From Roseiflexus sp. (GTDB lineage: Bacteria; Chloroflexota; Chloroflexia; Chloroflexales; Roseiflexaceae): a stretch of DNA of 64,000 bases. The position numbers were made by a program, and so were the translations under genes. Below are positions 47,404-55,010 of the stretch, in pieces. The stretch is from positions 95,695 to 159,694 of the forward strand of contig JANXAL010000116.1 of assembly GCA_025062325.1 (NCBI GenBank), written 5' to 3'. Within the stretch, counting starts at the first letter, position 1. Each line of letters begins with the position of its first letter. The notes beneath the pieces are model-generated. The model was not told where the DNA came from. It saw nothing but the letters and a program-made list of their open reading frames with translations, and did no database searches.

Positions 47404-48305
47404 GACCCGCCACGCCACACTGCGCCTTCATCGGTCAAAATCAGCCTTGCGGCGCCCTGCGTCTCAAGATAGCTGAGGTGCGCTGCAACCGCCGATACAA
47501 AGATGGCATACTGCGGCAATCCGGTGATCGTCAAGCCGAGCGTCTTCTGAACCCGACGCGCTATAGCCAGGGTGTCGCCGGGTTCGGCGAGCGCGTCCCG
47601 CACTGCGCGCGAGGCGCGCTCAATCGCATGCCGATTTGCACGCAACGCCGCTTCCAGGTTGCTGCGCGGCGTCAACTCGCCATGACCGGGCAGGAAAAAT
47701 CGTTCGTCCCTCGTTGCCAGTCGTTCCAGCGATGCAATCTGTGCAGCAACATCGTGGGCGTATGGAATGCCGTGCTTTGCCAGCACCTCGGATCCAAAAA
47801 ACCCGTCTGCCGCAAAGCACACGCCGTCGAATGCCACGCCGATCTGTCCCAGACTATGCCCCGGCAGCGCGACAATTTCCAATCGCACCCCGGCGATTTC
47901 CACGGCGTCCCCATCAAGTATGTGGTGGACCGACACACCCTTTGCCATGAGCCATTTGGTTTGGAGCGCAGCCGGTGGGCTTGCTCCAAGCGCCAGGTAG
48001 ATCGGCTCGAGGCGCGGGTTTTCGATGAAGGGCGCTTCGAGCCGCGTCGCATACACCGCAACGCCGGGAAGGTTACGCACCAGGTACTCATTGCCGCCGA
48101 TGTGGTCGGCATGGTGATGCGTGCTGATAATCGCCCGAAGCTGAAGACCTGCCTCATCGAGCGCACGCCGCACCATGCGACCGGTATCTTTGTCGAGACC
48201 GGTATCAACTGCAATCGCACCGTCGTCACCGGTCAGGATGACACCGAGATTATTGGCGCCCGGAACGTAGGCGGTATGGGGGGTGATTTGGTGTAATAAC
48301 GGCAT
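47400..48305 (-). CDS. Metallo-beta-lactamase-fold hydrolase
   Basis: 301 residues. Zinc-binding motif HHHADHIGG (HxHxDH) follows IISTHHHADHIGGNEYLVRNLPG; further ligands are in LPGHSLGQIGVAFDGVCFAADGFFG and FLPGHGELTP. The N-terminal strand NNLGVILTGDDGAIAVDTGLDKDTGRMVRRALDEAGLQL is typical of glyoxalase-II/RNase-Z-like hydrolases. The C-terminal 60 residues are a helical addition (winged-helix-like). Substrate not determined. It heads the overlapping run MBL, membrane protein, Usp, MetF-like, aspartate kinase. Confidence 0.9.
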   Translation of the reverse strand: MPLLHQITPHTAYVPGANNLGVILTGDDGAIAVDTGLDKDTGRMVRRALDEAGLQLRAIISTHHHADHIGGNEYLVRNLPGVAVYATRLEAPFIENPRLEPIYLALGASPPAALQTKWLMAKGVSVHHILDGDAVEIAGVRLEIVALPGHSLGQIGVAFDGVCFAADGFFGSEVLAKHGIPYAHDVAAQIASLERLATRDERFFLPGHGELTPRSNLEAALRANRHAIERASRAVRDALAEPGDTLAIARRVQKTLGLTITGLPQYAIFVSAVAAHLSYLETQGAARLILTDEGAVWRGGS

Positions 48306-48317
48306 GGTATCAGGGTC

Positions 48318-48366
48318 GAGACGTTGCAGTGCAACGCCTTTGCTGAGGGCGCGGCAGCGCCGCGCC
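48318..48366. repeat. Two adjacent dispersed palindromes
   Basis: GAGACGTTGCA-G-TGCAACGCC (48318-48338) and GGCGCGGCAGCGCCGCGCC (48348-48366). The first recurs as a perfect palindrome at 60618-60640, the second at 61926-61944. They sit just upstream of the MBL hydrolase gene. Confidence 0.55.
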
Positions 48367-48414
48367 GCTGCGATAATCCGCCTGCACTCCCTAACCTTTT
48401 CTCACCTGCTACGT

Positions 48415-48756
48415 TCAACCTTCCTTCTGCCGTTCTCTTCGCTTTTTGAACTCTTCGATCATTTTTGCTGCCGACTCCTGACCGCGGCGCATTTCGCCAG
48501 CACGCGCGCCCATGAGCAGCGATGCCACGGCATAGAGCAGAAGCCCTACAGCAAGGACGCCTAACACGATCTGGATAATGCCGAACTCAGCGCCGGTCGC
48601 CAACGCCAGATTGAGTGCTGCAAATGCAAGAAATGCAGTTGCTCCCAAGGTGTACGCGCGACGTGTCATTGGCCGATCAACCGTAGTGCGTGCCTGATAT
48701 GCCAGAATGCCTGCGAAGATGAGCGCAACGATCAGACGAAGTGTCCATTCATTCAT
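48415..48756 (-). CDS. Small membrane protein, unknown
   Basis: 113 residues; GGAGGGAG precedes the ATG. Three hydrophobic segments (WTLRLIVALIFAGILAYQA, AYTLGATAFLAFAALNLALATG, IIQIVLGVLAVGLLLYAVASLLMGA) are followed by a charged coiled-coil-like tail (MRRGQESAAKMIEEFKKRRERQKEG) likely on the cytoplasmic side. No family recognised. It lies 108 bases after metG and 109 bases before the MBL gene, all on the minus strand, so co-transcription is possible. Confidence 0.7.
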   Translation of the reverse strand: MNEWTLRLIVALIFAGILAYQARTTVDRPMTRRAYTLGATAFLAFAALNLALATGAEFGIIQIVLGVLAVGLLLYAVASLLMGARAGEMRRGQESAAKMIEEFKKRRERQKEG

Positions 48757-48864
48757 GTCGCTGTTCTCCCTCCACTATGACCGTATGCTCCCAATGCTCA
48801 GCGCTCGATCTCCCCTTCAACAACGTTATCTTCGCAGTGATCCCCGGTCCTGAGCATCCCCCTT

Positions 48865-50643
48865 TCATGAACGCACTTTTGCATGCAGACGTGTAAGCTC
48901 CTCGGTAACAATCGCTTCGTCCAATTTCTGGAACAGCGGCGTTGGCGGTTGGATCGGTTGTCCTGGCGCAAGCACGCTGATCCCCCAGGCGCCAGCGCTG
49001 GCGGTATAGTCGCCAGTCAGGACGAGGCGCGGCGTTCCGTCTGGCGCTACAGATTCTTCAATCCGCGGCTGGGGCGCAATGGTTCCGCTATAGCCGAGCA
49101 GTTCGTGCAACCGCTGGCTGCTGAACGGCAAAAACGGGCAGAACAGCACCTTGAGCGTATCGACCGTGCGCAACGCCACAAACAGGACAGTCGCAGCGCG
49201 CTCCTGGTCGTTCTTGACAAGTTTCCATGGCTCCTGCTCGCTGAGATACTGGTTCGCCGCCTGCGCCAGCGCCATCGCCTCGTTCAGCGCTGCACGCAAT
49301 TTGACCCCATCGAGCAGCGCTGTTACGCTCTCGAACGTCTGCTGGGTCGCGGCGATGAGCTGACGATCCGCATCGGTCAATGCTCCTGGCTGCGGAACAA
49401 CGCCGAAATTGCGGTGGGTGATGCTGAGCACCCGGTTCGCCAAGTTCCCCCATGTCGCCACCAGTTCGCTGTTCACCCGCTGCACGAAATCCGCCCAGCT
49501 CCAGTTGCTGTCGCGCGTCTCCGGTCCATTGGCGATCAGGTAGTAGCGAATGGCATCTGGTTGATACCGATCCTCAATCTCTGGCATCCACAATGCCCAG
49601 TTGCGACTTGTGCTCATCTTGTCGCCTTCGAGGTTGAGGAATTCATTGGCGGGCACGTCATACGGCAACGCCAGATTGCCGTAGCCGATCAGCATTGCGG
49701 GCCAGATAATGGTGTGGAAAGGAATGTTATCCTTGCCGATAAAATAGTACGAGCGCGCTGGCGCCGTGCCATCGGGCAGGCACACCCACCAATCCTTCCA
49801 AGCGTCTGGAGCTCCGGTGCGCTCTGCCCACTCAATCGACGCCGAGTAATAGCCGATCACCGCATCGAACCAGACATAGATGCGCTTATCTTTGAATGCC
49901 GGGTCATCGACTGGCACCGGCACGCCCCACTCCAGGTCGCGGGTGATGGCGCGCCCGCGCAGCCCCTCGCGCAGCCAGTTCTGAGTGAAGAATAGCGTAT
50001 TTGCGCGCCAGTAACTCCGGTCAACGCTCTCGAGCCAGGCGCGCAGCTTTGGTTCGAGTTTCGCCAGATCGAGGAAGAAGTGCTCAGTCTCACGGAAGGT
50101 GACCGGTGCGCCATCAAGCACCGAACGCGGCGCAATGAGGTCCTGCGGATCGTGCAGATGCCCGCAACTGTCGCACTGATCGCCCCGCGCGCGCGAATAC
50201 CCGCAATGCGGGCAGGTCCCCTCAACGAACCGGTCCGGCAGAAAGCGTCCCAGCGTCTCGGAATACGAGCCGACCATTGTATCTTTGTAAAGGTAGCCGT
50301 TCTCTAGCAACCGCAGGAACATGTCGGTCGTCACCCGGTAATGATTGTCAGTGTAGGTCTGTGTAAACAGGTCGAACGAGATGCCAAGCGCCTGAAACGT
50401 TTTGAGGAAGGTTGGATGGTAGCGCCGGATGACATCCTGCGGCGAGATGCCCTCGCGCTCGGCAGCAATCGTGATTGGCGTGCCATGGCAATCGGAGCCG
50501 GAGACCATCAGCGTCCGACTCCCGCGCAGGCGATGGTAGCGGGCAAAGACATCGGCGGGCAAATAGGCGCCCGCAATATGACCGACATGAAACGGACCGT
50601 TGGCGTAGGGCCAGGCGACTGCGACCAAAATGTTGTCGGGCAT
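48865..50643 (-). CDS. metG: Methionyl-tRNA synthetase
   Basis: 592 residues; AGAGG precedes the ATG. Class I signatures: HIGH as PYANGPFHVGHIAGAYLPADV, and KMSKS as GDKMSTSRNWAL. The zinc knuckle is CPHCGYSRARGDQCDSCGHLHDP (two CxxC pairs), and the methionine pocket segment YVWFDAVIGYYSASIEW is intact. The C-terminal EMAPII-like tRNA-binding domain of longer MetG proteins is absent. It charges tRNA-Met. The 5' region is unusual: promoter at 50910-50939, a Met-rich leader reading frame and a terminator, all upstream on the same strand. Confidence 0.97.
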   Translation of the reverse strand: MPDNILVAVAWPYANGPFHVGHIAGAYLPADVFARYHRLRGSRTLMVSGSDCHGTPITIAAEREGISPQDVIRRYHPTFLKTFQALGISFDLFTQTYTDNHYRVTTDMFLRLLENGYLYKDTMVGSYSETLGRFLPDRFVEGTCPHCGYSRARGDQCDSCGHLHDPQDLIAPRSVLDGAPVTFRETEHFFLDLAKLEPKLRAWLESVDRSYWRANTLFFTQNWLREGLRGRAITRDLEWGVPVPVDDPAFKDKRIYVWFDAVIGYYSASIEWAERTGAPDAWKDWWVCLPDGTAPARSYYFIGKDNIPFHTIIWPAMLIGYGNLALPYDVPANEFLNLEGDKMSTSRNWALWMPEIEDRYQPDAIRYYLIANGPETRDSNWSWADFVQRVNSELVATWGNLANRVLSITHRNFGVVPQPGALTDADRQLIAATQQTFESVTALLDGVKLRAALNEAMALAQAANQYLSEQEPWKLVKNDQERAATVLFVALRTVDTLKVLFCPFLPFSSQRLHELLGYSGTIAPQPRIEESVAPDGTPRLVLTGDYTASAGAWGISVLAPGQPIQPPTPLFQKLDEAIVTEELTRLHAKVRS

Positions 50644-50674
50644 AGAGAACCTCTAACTTTCTATGCTGTGTGCA

Positions 50675-50703
50675 AGGATAGGCGAAATCTGGCGATTATG
50701 CAA
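50675..50703 (-). promoter_or_regulatory. Possible second metG promoter downstream of the leader terminator
   Basis: On the minus strand TTGCAT (50703-50698), 17-base spacer, TATCCT (50680-50675), about 32 bases before the ATG. Weak match; it would bypass attenuation. Confidence 0.3.
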
Positions 50704-50711
50704 CCCTCAAT

Positions 50712-50744
50712 ACAAAAGCCGTGGGCGCTTTTGCTGCCCACGGC
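50712..50744 (-). terminator. Intrinsic terminator in the metG leader
   Basis: On the minus strand GCCGTGGGC (50744-50736), loop AGCAAAAGC, GCCCACGGC (50726-50718), then TTTTGT. A perfect 9-bp GC-rich stem with a T-run directed towards metG, 69 bases before its start codon: the layout of an attenuator. The preceding CGCAGGC can alternatively pair with GCCTGCG at 50796-50790. Confidence 0.75.
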
Positions 50745-50768
50745 CTGCGTTTTGTCGTACAGATCAGC

Positions 50769-50879
50769 TTACCCCGGCGACACGCAGACCGCAGGCAATG
50801 TCATGCACATCCCCATAGGACGCAGCGCGCTGGGGTAGCGGGCGGTTCGCATGTCACGCAGAGTTTGCACGGTTTTCAA
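50769..50879 (-). CDS. Putative Met-rich leader peptide of metG
   Basis: A 36-codon frame beginning with TTG at 50879, with GAGG five bases upstream; in-frame GTG (50870) and ATG (50852) are alternatives. Codons 22, 24 and 26 are ATG (segment PMGMCMT), with one more Met at codon 10. The frame starts about 25 bases after the predicted transcription start and stops 24 bases before the terminator stem. Clustered codons for the amino acid of the downstream synthetase, followed by a terminator, is the classic layout of leader-peptide attenuation. Translation is not shown, and the frame could be chance in GC-rich DNA. Confidence 0.4.
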   Translation of the reverse strand: MKTVQTLRDMRTARYPSALRPMGMCMTLPAVCVSPG

Positions 50880-50909
50880 TGAGTCCTCACGACGAATGTG
50901 TACGTCAGG

Positions 50910-50939
50910 AGTATAGCACGTTTGGCAAAGGATAGTCAA
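50910..50939 (-). promoter_or_regulatory. Promoter of the metG leader
   Basis: On the minus strand TTGACT (50939-50934), 18-base spacer, TATACT (50915-50910) preceded by TGC (extended -10). Predicted start near 50902, about 260 bases before metG. Confidence 0.7.
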
Positions 50940-51061
50940 TTGGTATAAATGTTAGGATGCGCAATTCGGGTTTGCCGGTCCTTCTCGACCCAATAGCGCA
51001 ATCATCACGAAACTCTGGCTGAAACACAGCGTCTTGCTGCGTTCCCTGCGTCGGGAGATTC

Positions 51062-51349
51062 TTACTCGTTCTCGGCAAGCTCGACCTCACGGCGCAGGTC
51101 ATCGATGGATTGCGGCGTTCCGCTGCGCCGTTGCGCCCGCGCAGGCGTTGCAAGCAGACGCTCTGGATTAGCTGGCGAATGGAGCAGATGCACCGTTTCG
51201 AGCAGGCTCTGCAACTTGTCAGCGGCTATCAAAGCGGCATCCTCGCCGCCATGGCGCTGAATGATAACGGTATCGCGATTATTGACCGCTTCGTCGAGCA
51301 GCGCCGCCGGTCGAGCGCGTGCCTGCATGCAGGTTGTCTGAACAGGCAC
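51062..51349 (-). CDS. Phd/YefM-family antitoxin, apparently without toxin
   Basis: 95 residues from the GTG at 51349, which has GAGGAG six bases upstream; an ATG seven codons earlier is possible. The sequence VQTTCMQARARPAALLDEAVNNRDTVIIQRHGGEDAALIAADKLQSLLETVHLLHSPANPERLL fits the DNA-binding and dimerisation part of YefM/Phd antitoxins, and the acidic C-terminus (SIDDLRREVELAENE) is the usual toxin-neutralising tail. In normal modules a yoeB-like or doc-like toxin follows directly; here the next 120 bases hold the metG promoter instead and no toxin is recognisable. It may be an orphan regulator or a remnant. Confidence 0.75.
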   Translation of the reverse strand: MPVQTTCMQARARPAALLDEAVNNRDTVIIQRHGGEDAALIAADKLQSLLETVHLLHSPANPERLLATPARAQRRSGTPQSIDDLRREVELAENE

Positions 51350-51499
51350 ACCGATCTCCTCAACATACATTGTACAGAGACACCGTATAGTGCATCCTGC
51401 TCGTCGTCACATTCTCATACTCCTTAACAATCCCTTGATGACAAATCTAGTGCGACGTGGTAGCATTATTGTAGCTGACAAGGTGTAGCATCGTCGCCT

Positions 51500-52186
51500 A
51501 TGCATTTCGCCAGATACCTTGAGCGCCTCAGAACCACCCTTCCGTGCGGTGCAACCCTGTATGTTTTCAGCCCGGATGGTATCGTCTATGCTGTGAGCAG
51601 AAATTGCATTCGCCGTCTGGATCCAACCCGGCGCGCAGAGGATCGCGCCGATATGCTGCGGTTCATTGACAGCGGGCAGTACACGCAGTACCTGATCGGT
51701 TCTGCCAAAACCTCGGACGAGCACCCGGCAAACGCCACTTACAAACTCGGGTTTGTGCGCCCGCACAGCGCCTTCACGCCGCACGCTCACGGCGCAGAGC
51801 ATTTCGTGTTGAGCATGGGGTATGCGTCGTGCGGGTTATACGATTACGAACGCGAAGCAGTCGCTCATGTGCGATTGATCCCCGGCTCGCTGCTCCACAT
51901 TCCGGCGTTAATGCCACACTCGTTCAACAACCGCAGTGATGATCCGCTGCCGCTGGTCATCGCCAACACCGGCATGGGCATTGACCACGACGACTACGCA
52001 ATCACGGCGGCGATGGCGGAAGAACGGGCACGCAGCGGCGATGAGGCAGCAGCGCGGTTAGTGACGGCGCTGCGGCAGCTCGAAGCGGAAATGGCGGTTG
52101 ATCGAGTCCACGTTGAGGTGTCGCTGCGCGAGCGCCTGGCGATGCTACTGCGACGACTCGCAGGCGTGCTGGAGGGAGGCGCCTGA
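51500..52186 (+). CDS. Cupin-domain protein heading the amidoligase-like cluster
   Basis: 228 residues. The central part is a cupin barrel: FTPHAHGAEHFVLSMGYASCGLYDYE (His-x-His and Glu metal ligands) and LIPGSLLHIPALMPHSFNN with the last His. The N-terminal 90 residues are unrecognised and the C-terminal 60 residues are helical and charged (AAARLVTALRQLEAEMAVDRVHVEVSLRERLAMLLRRLAGVL). Cupins include dioxygenases, isomerases and ligand sensors; metal binding is likely but the reaction is unknown. The next gene begins on the base after its stop, so it is the first gene of a tightly packed cluster of six. Confidence 0.8.
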   Translation: MHFARYLERLRTTLPCGATLYVFSPDGIVYAVSRNCIRRLDPTRRAEDRADMLRFIDSGQYTQYLIGSAKTSDEHPANATYKLGFVRPHSAFTPHAHGAEHFVLSMGYASCGLYDYEREAVAHVRLIPGSLLHIPALMPHSFNNRSDDPLPLVIANTGMGIDHDDYAITAAMAEERARSGDEAAARLVTALRQLEAEMAVDRVHVEVSLRERLAMLLRRLAGVLEGGA

Positions 52187-53359
52187 ATGAAATGCCCGCA
52201 TTGCCTAGCCGAACTGAAATACCGCGAACGCCGCGACAAAAAGTGCCCGCAGTGCCAGAAGCAATTCGCTCTGGAGCCGCGCGAAAACATGCTGAAGATG
52301 AGCGACCTGCGGCTGCACGGCCTCGCTGACCGTTTGAGCCATCGGGGGACGTACCGCTACACACCGGCGCAACTGGCGTACTTCGTATTCCGGCGCGAAC
52401 TGCAGTCCATATTCAAGACGGAGTTTTCATGGTCTGAACCATCGGCAGTGGTCGCTACTATCATATTTGGCATCGTTTTTTTGGTTACTCTCGCGTGTAC
52501 GCTGTCCCTCATTCTGAGGGATCGCTCTCTATTTTCGGCTGTTGTTGCGCTCGGTATTGGCGCTCTTATTGGGTCGATAGCAGTTGGCCTCTACTATCGG
52601 GCGATGAAGTCGTCTCATCCGTACCGCCGCCTGCTGCCGGTGATAGAGTCTTTTGAGACAACATACGTCATTCCCTGGGTAAGTGTGCATGGACCTCTGC
52701 CCGGACGGGTGACCGACCAGGAAATCGCGGCGCTGCGCCGGGCTCAGCTTCACCCGTCGCAGGTGCGCGCTGTGCTCGCCTCGCCAGTCGCTGATGTGCT
52801 CGACTGCCTACGGGCGAATGGACTGCCGGATCGCCTAGGTCTGGCGCTGCTCTCTACTGATGGACCGTTCTCCGCAGCCGATGAACGCATTCTTGCGCTG
52901 CTACGCCAGAACCCGCGGCTGCCGCTGCTCCTGATCCATGACGCCAGCGTTGCCGGGTGCCTGTTGCCCGTGCTGTTGCCGGGCAAATGGGGGCTGTCAC
53001 CGAACCATCGCGTGATCGACCTGGGGTTGCGTCCGCGCCATGTGAAGCAGCAACGTTTGCCCTGGAAACGCGAGCAGGCGCCGCAAGAACTGATCAATCT
53101 TCTCGAGCGCCGGGTGCGGATGCCGGGCGGACTGACCCTGGAGAACGAAGAACTCGAATGGCTGCGCCAGGGTTTTGTCACATCAGCGCTCTTCATCCCG
53201 CCAGCTCGATTGGTCAACGTCGTGACCAAGGCAGTGGAACGGTTGACGTCGGCGCCGGTCGCCGCCGGACGAGGCGCACTCGCGCGGACTGTTGACCCAG
53301 AGGCGCAGGCGCAAGCAGAGGCGCGCGCTATTGGGTTCATGACCTGGCCACAGCGATAA
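52187..53359 (+). CDS. Zinc-ribbon membrane protein of unknown family (paralogue of next gene)
   Basis: 390 residues, GGAGGGAGG upstream. The N-terminus is a zinc ribbon (CPHC and CPQC, residues 3-24). Then YRYTPAQLAYFVFRREL, two membrane segments (AVVATIIFGIVFLVTLACTLSLIL, about 88-111, and VVALGIGALIGSIAVGLYY, about 120-138), and a cytosolic C-terminal domain with LPLLLIHDASVAGC and a closing GFMTWPQ. The downstream protein shares the RYT..QL.Y motif, the LLLHDAS motif and the GYMSWPE ending, so the two are distant paralogues. I do not recognise the family. Confidence 0.7.
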   Translation: MKCPHCLAELKYRERRDKKCPQCQKQFALEPRENMLKMSDLRLHGLADRLSHRGTYRYTPAQLAYFVFRRELQSIFKTEFSWSEPSAVVATIIFGIVFLVTLACTLSLILRDRSLFSAVVALGIGALIGSIAVGLYYRAMKSSHPYRRLLPVIESFETTYVIPWVSVHGPLPGRVTDQEIAALRRAQLHPSQVRAVLASPVADVLDCLRANGLPDRLGLALLSTDGPFSAADERILALLRQNPRLPLLLIHDASVAGCLLPVLLPGKWGLSPNHRVIDLGLRPRHVKQQRLPWKREQAPQELINLLERRVRMPGGLTLENEELEWLRQGFVTSALFIPPARLVNVVTKAVERLTSAPVAAGRGALARTVDPEAQAQAEARAIGFMTWPQR

Positions 53360-53370
53360 GGAGCGGCGTG

Positions 53371-54327
53371 ATGTTATTCGGCACACGAGTGCGCCACAGC
53401 AATCTCGACGCTGCGCTGGAGCGCAGCATTGCGCGCGCGGGGATGGGCGGGGTGCGCTACACCCGTCGCCAGCTCTACTACGAGGTCTGCCGAACCCTGT
53501 TGCCGCAATCGCGCGTCGTGGCCGCTGCCGGTCGAGTGACTGCCGTCGCTGGATCATCGCTGACCCTTGCGCTGCGCCGTCCGCATCCGCTCTGGATCGG
53601 AGCAATGAGCGCATCGCTGCTGACGGTGGTTCCATTTCTTGTGCGGCGGTTGCCCTTCACGCTCACGCCGCCACTGACGGAGAACGCATTCAACGAAGCG
53701 CTTGCCGTGTATCGCGCGAACCACGGCGATCCGCCTGGTCTGCTTCCCGACGACGTACCACCCTCTATAGCGCTCAATGATCGCGAGCCGGACCTCTACG
53801 ACTACGGATTGGCGTATGCGCTCGTCTGTCAGGATGCGACTATTGCCCGGATGTTGCGTGCCAACTTTTTGCACATGGAAATGTCCTGTGCGATCCTGTC
53901 GCTGGAAGAAGCGTCGCCGCTGCCGGACGCGCTGGTCGCCATGCTAATGCGCGGTTCTGCGCCACGCATTTTGCTGCTGCACGATGCCAGCCTGGAGGGA
54001 TTGCGCTTTGCCGCCGCTGCTGCGACGCTGCTTGATCTGCCGCGCGGCTTCCGGGTGCGCGCGTTAGGATTGACTCCGATGCACGCGCTGCGCCGCCATC
54101 TATTCGCCATACGCCGCCCTGAGCCTGTAGACCGTCTTCCCGCGTCGCTCAACCTGATCGAACGCGCCTGGCTGCGCGCTGGTTATCGCGCTGAAGTCGC
54201 TGCGCTGCGCCCGGTGACGCTGCTGCGCACTCTTCATCGTGTCGTCCGACCAGCGCAGCGCCGCGAGTCCTGGTTCTCCAATCTGCGCCGATGGCGCCAA
54301 ACCGGTTACATGAGCTGGCCTGAGTAG
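53371..54327 (+). CDS. Unknown membrane protein (paralogue of previous gene)
   Basis: 318 residues from the ATG at 53371 with AAGGAG seven bases upstream; GTG three bases earlier is possible. It lacks the zinc ribbon of its neighbour but shares VRYTRRQLYYEVCRTLL, the C-terminal PRILLLHDASLEGL and the ending GYMSWPE. Hydrophobic segments are near residues 47-62 and 68-86 (PLWIGAMSASLLTVVPFLV). Function unknown; conserved side-by-side placement suggests that the pair works as a heteromer. Confidence 0.68.
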   Translation: MLFGTRVRHSNLDAALERSIARAGMGGVRYTRRQLYYEVCRTLLPQSRVVAAAGRVTAVAGSSLTLALRRPHPLWIGAMSASLLTVVPFLVRRLPFTLTPPLTENAFNEALAVYRANHGDPPGLLPDDVPPSIALNDREPDLYDYGLAYALVCQDATIARMLRANFLHMEMSCAILSLEEASPLPDALVAMLMRGSAPRILLLHDASLEGLRFAAAAATLLDLPRGFRVRALGLTPMHALRRHLFAIRRPEPVDRLPASLNLIERAWLRAGYRAEVAALRPVTLLRTLHRVVRPAQRRESWFSNLRRWRQTGYMSWPE

Positions 54328-54335
54328 CAGGAGAG

Positions 54336-55010
54336 ATGCCCGTGACACTGAATCCGAGGGTGATAACATATCAAGACGAACTGCTTGCGGATGGCAGTGT
54401 GCGCCGCGTCTTCAGCGACGGACGGCAGGAATGGCGTCGTCGCCTGCCAGATGGTCGGGTCGAGTGGCGCGACAACCAGGGCTATGCCGGGATCGATGAA
54501 CTGCTCGGCGACGGGATCCTCAAGCGCACGTTCAATCAGGGGCAGGTCATTTATGCGCGTGAGCAGGGGTACGGTCGCACCCTCTGGCATCGCGGGCAGG
54601 TATTGACCGTCAATCAAACATCCTTTGGCGGACGGGTCGGCGCGATCTTGACGAGCATGGGAGCGGGATTTCTGCTCGGTTCGCTGGTGTTGCCGCCGGA
54701 GTATCTGAGCCCTGAAGAGGAAGAGATGCTACGCCAGAAGATGCTGCAACAAAAGCAACAGATCGGCAGCAGCGGCGGATGGGGAGGCGGCTCGGAGTGG
54801 GACAGCGGCGACAGCGACAGTGATTGGGATCAGCCCGAGCCGGTCACAGAGGGCGCCACATCCGACAGTGGTAGCTGGGGTGGCGACAGTTCTTCGTTCG
54901 ACGGCGGCGACTGGGGTGGCGACGGTTCTTCGTTCGACGGCGGCAGTTGGGGTGGCGACGGTTCGCCGTTCGATGGCGGCGACGCTGGAGATGTGGGGGA
55001 TTTCGGATGA
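54336..55010 (+). CDS. Protein with Gly/Asp/Ser/Trp repeat tail, candidate substrate of the cluster
   Basis: 224 residues from ATG 54336; the GTG at 54342 is better spaced from AGGAG and would give 222. The N-terminal 85 residues contain short repeats around DG (ADGSVRRVFSDGRQEWRRRLPDGRVEWRDNQGY and DGILKRTFNQGQVIYAREQGYGRTLWHRGQ), similar to MORN-like or DUF-type beta hairpins. One membrane-like segment follows (AILTSMGAGFLLGSLVLP), then a Glu/Gln helix and a 90-residue tail rich in Gly, Ser, Asp and Trp. The tail ends in three copies of a 12-residue unit, WGGDxSxFDGGx. The stop overlaps the start of the asparagine-synthetase gene (ATGA). Confidence 0.7.
   Translation: MPVTLNPRVITYQDELLADGSVRRVFSDGRQEWRRRLPDGRVEWRDNQGYAGIDELLGDGILKRTFNQGQVIYAREQGYGRTLWHRGQVLTVNQTSFGGRVGAILTSMGAGFLLGSLVLPPEYLSPEEEEMLRQKMLQQKQQIGSSGGWGGGSEWDSGDSDSDWDQPEPVTEGATSDSGSWGGDSSSFDGGDWGGDGSSFDGGSWGGDGSPFDGGDAGDVGDFG
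54876..54983 (+). repeat. 36-bp tandem repeat, three copies, inside the tail-protein gene
   Basis: Units start at 54876, 54912 and 54948 with TGGGGTGGCGAC and each encodes WGGD[SG]S[SP]FDGG[DS]. Differences between units are few and partly synonymous. Confidence 0.9.

Noticed and set aside
50718..50939. T-box or SAM riboswitch in the metG leader
   Set aside because: No T-box sequence (UGGN core with AGGGUGGNACCGCG-like flank), specifier loop or SAM-riboswitch core was recognisable; the Met-rich frame explains the layout better.
50905..51153. 82-codon minus-strand frame after the antitoxin, considered as its toxin
   Set aside because: It overlaps the antitoxin in another frame, has no YoeB/Doc/PIN motif and contains the metG promoter.
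52187..54327. RYTxRQLYY and HDAS motifs compared with Spo11/TopoVI-A Tyr and Toprim motifs
   Set aside because: The Toprim Glu and DxD acids are not seen and both proteins have membrane segments, so the likeness is only in short motifs.
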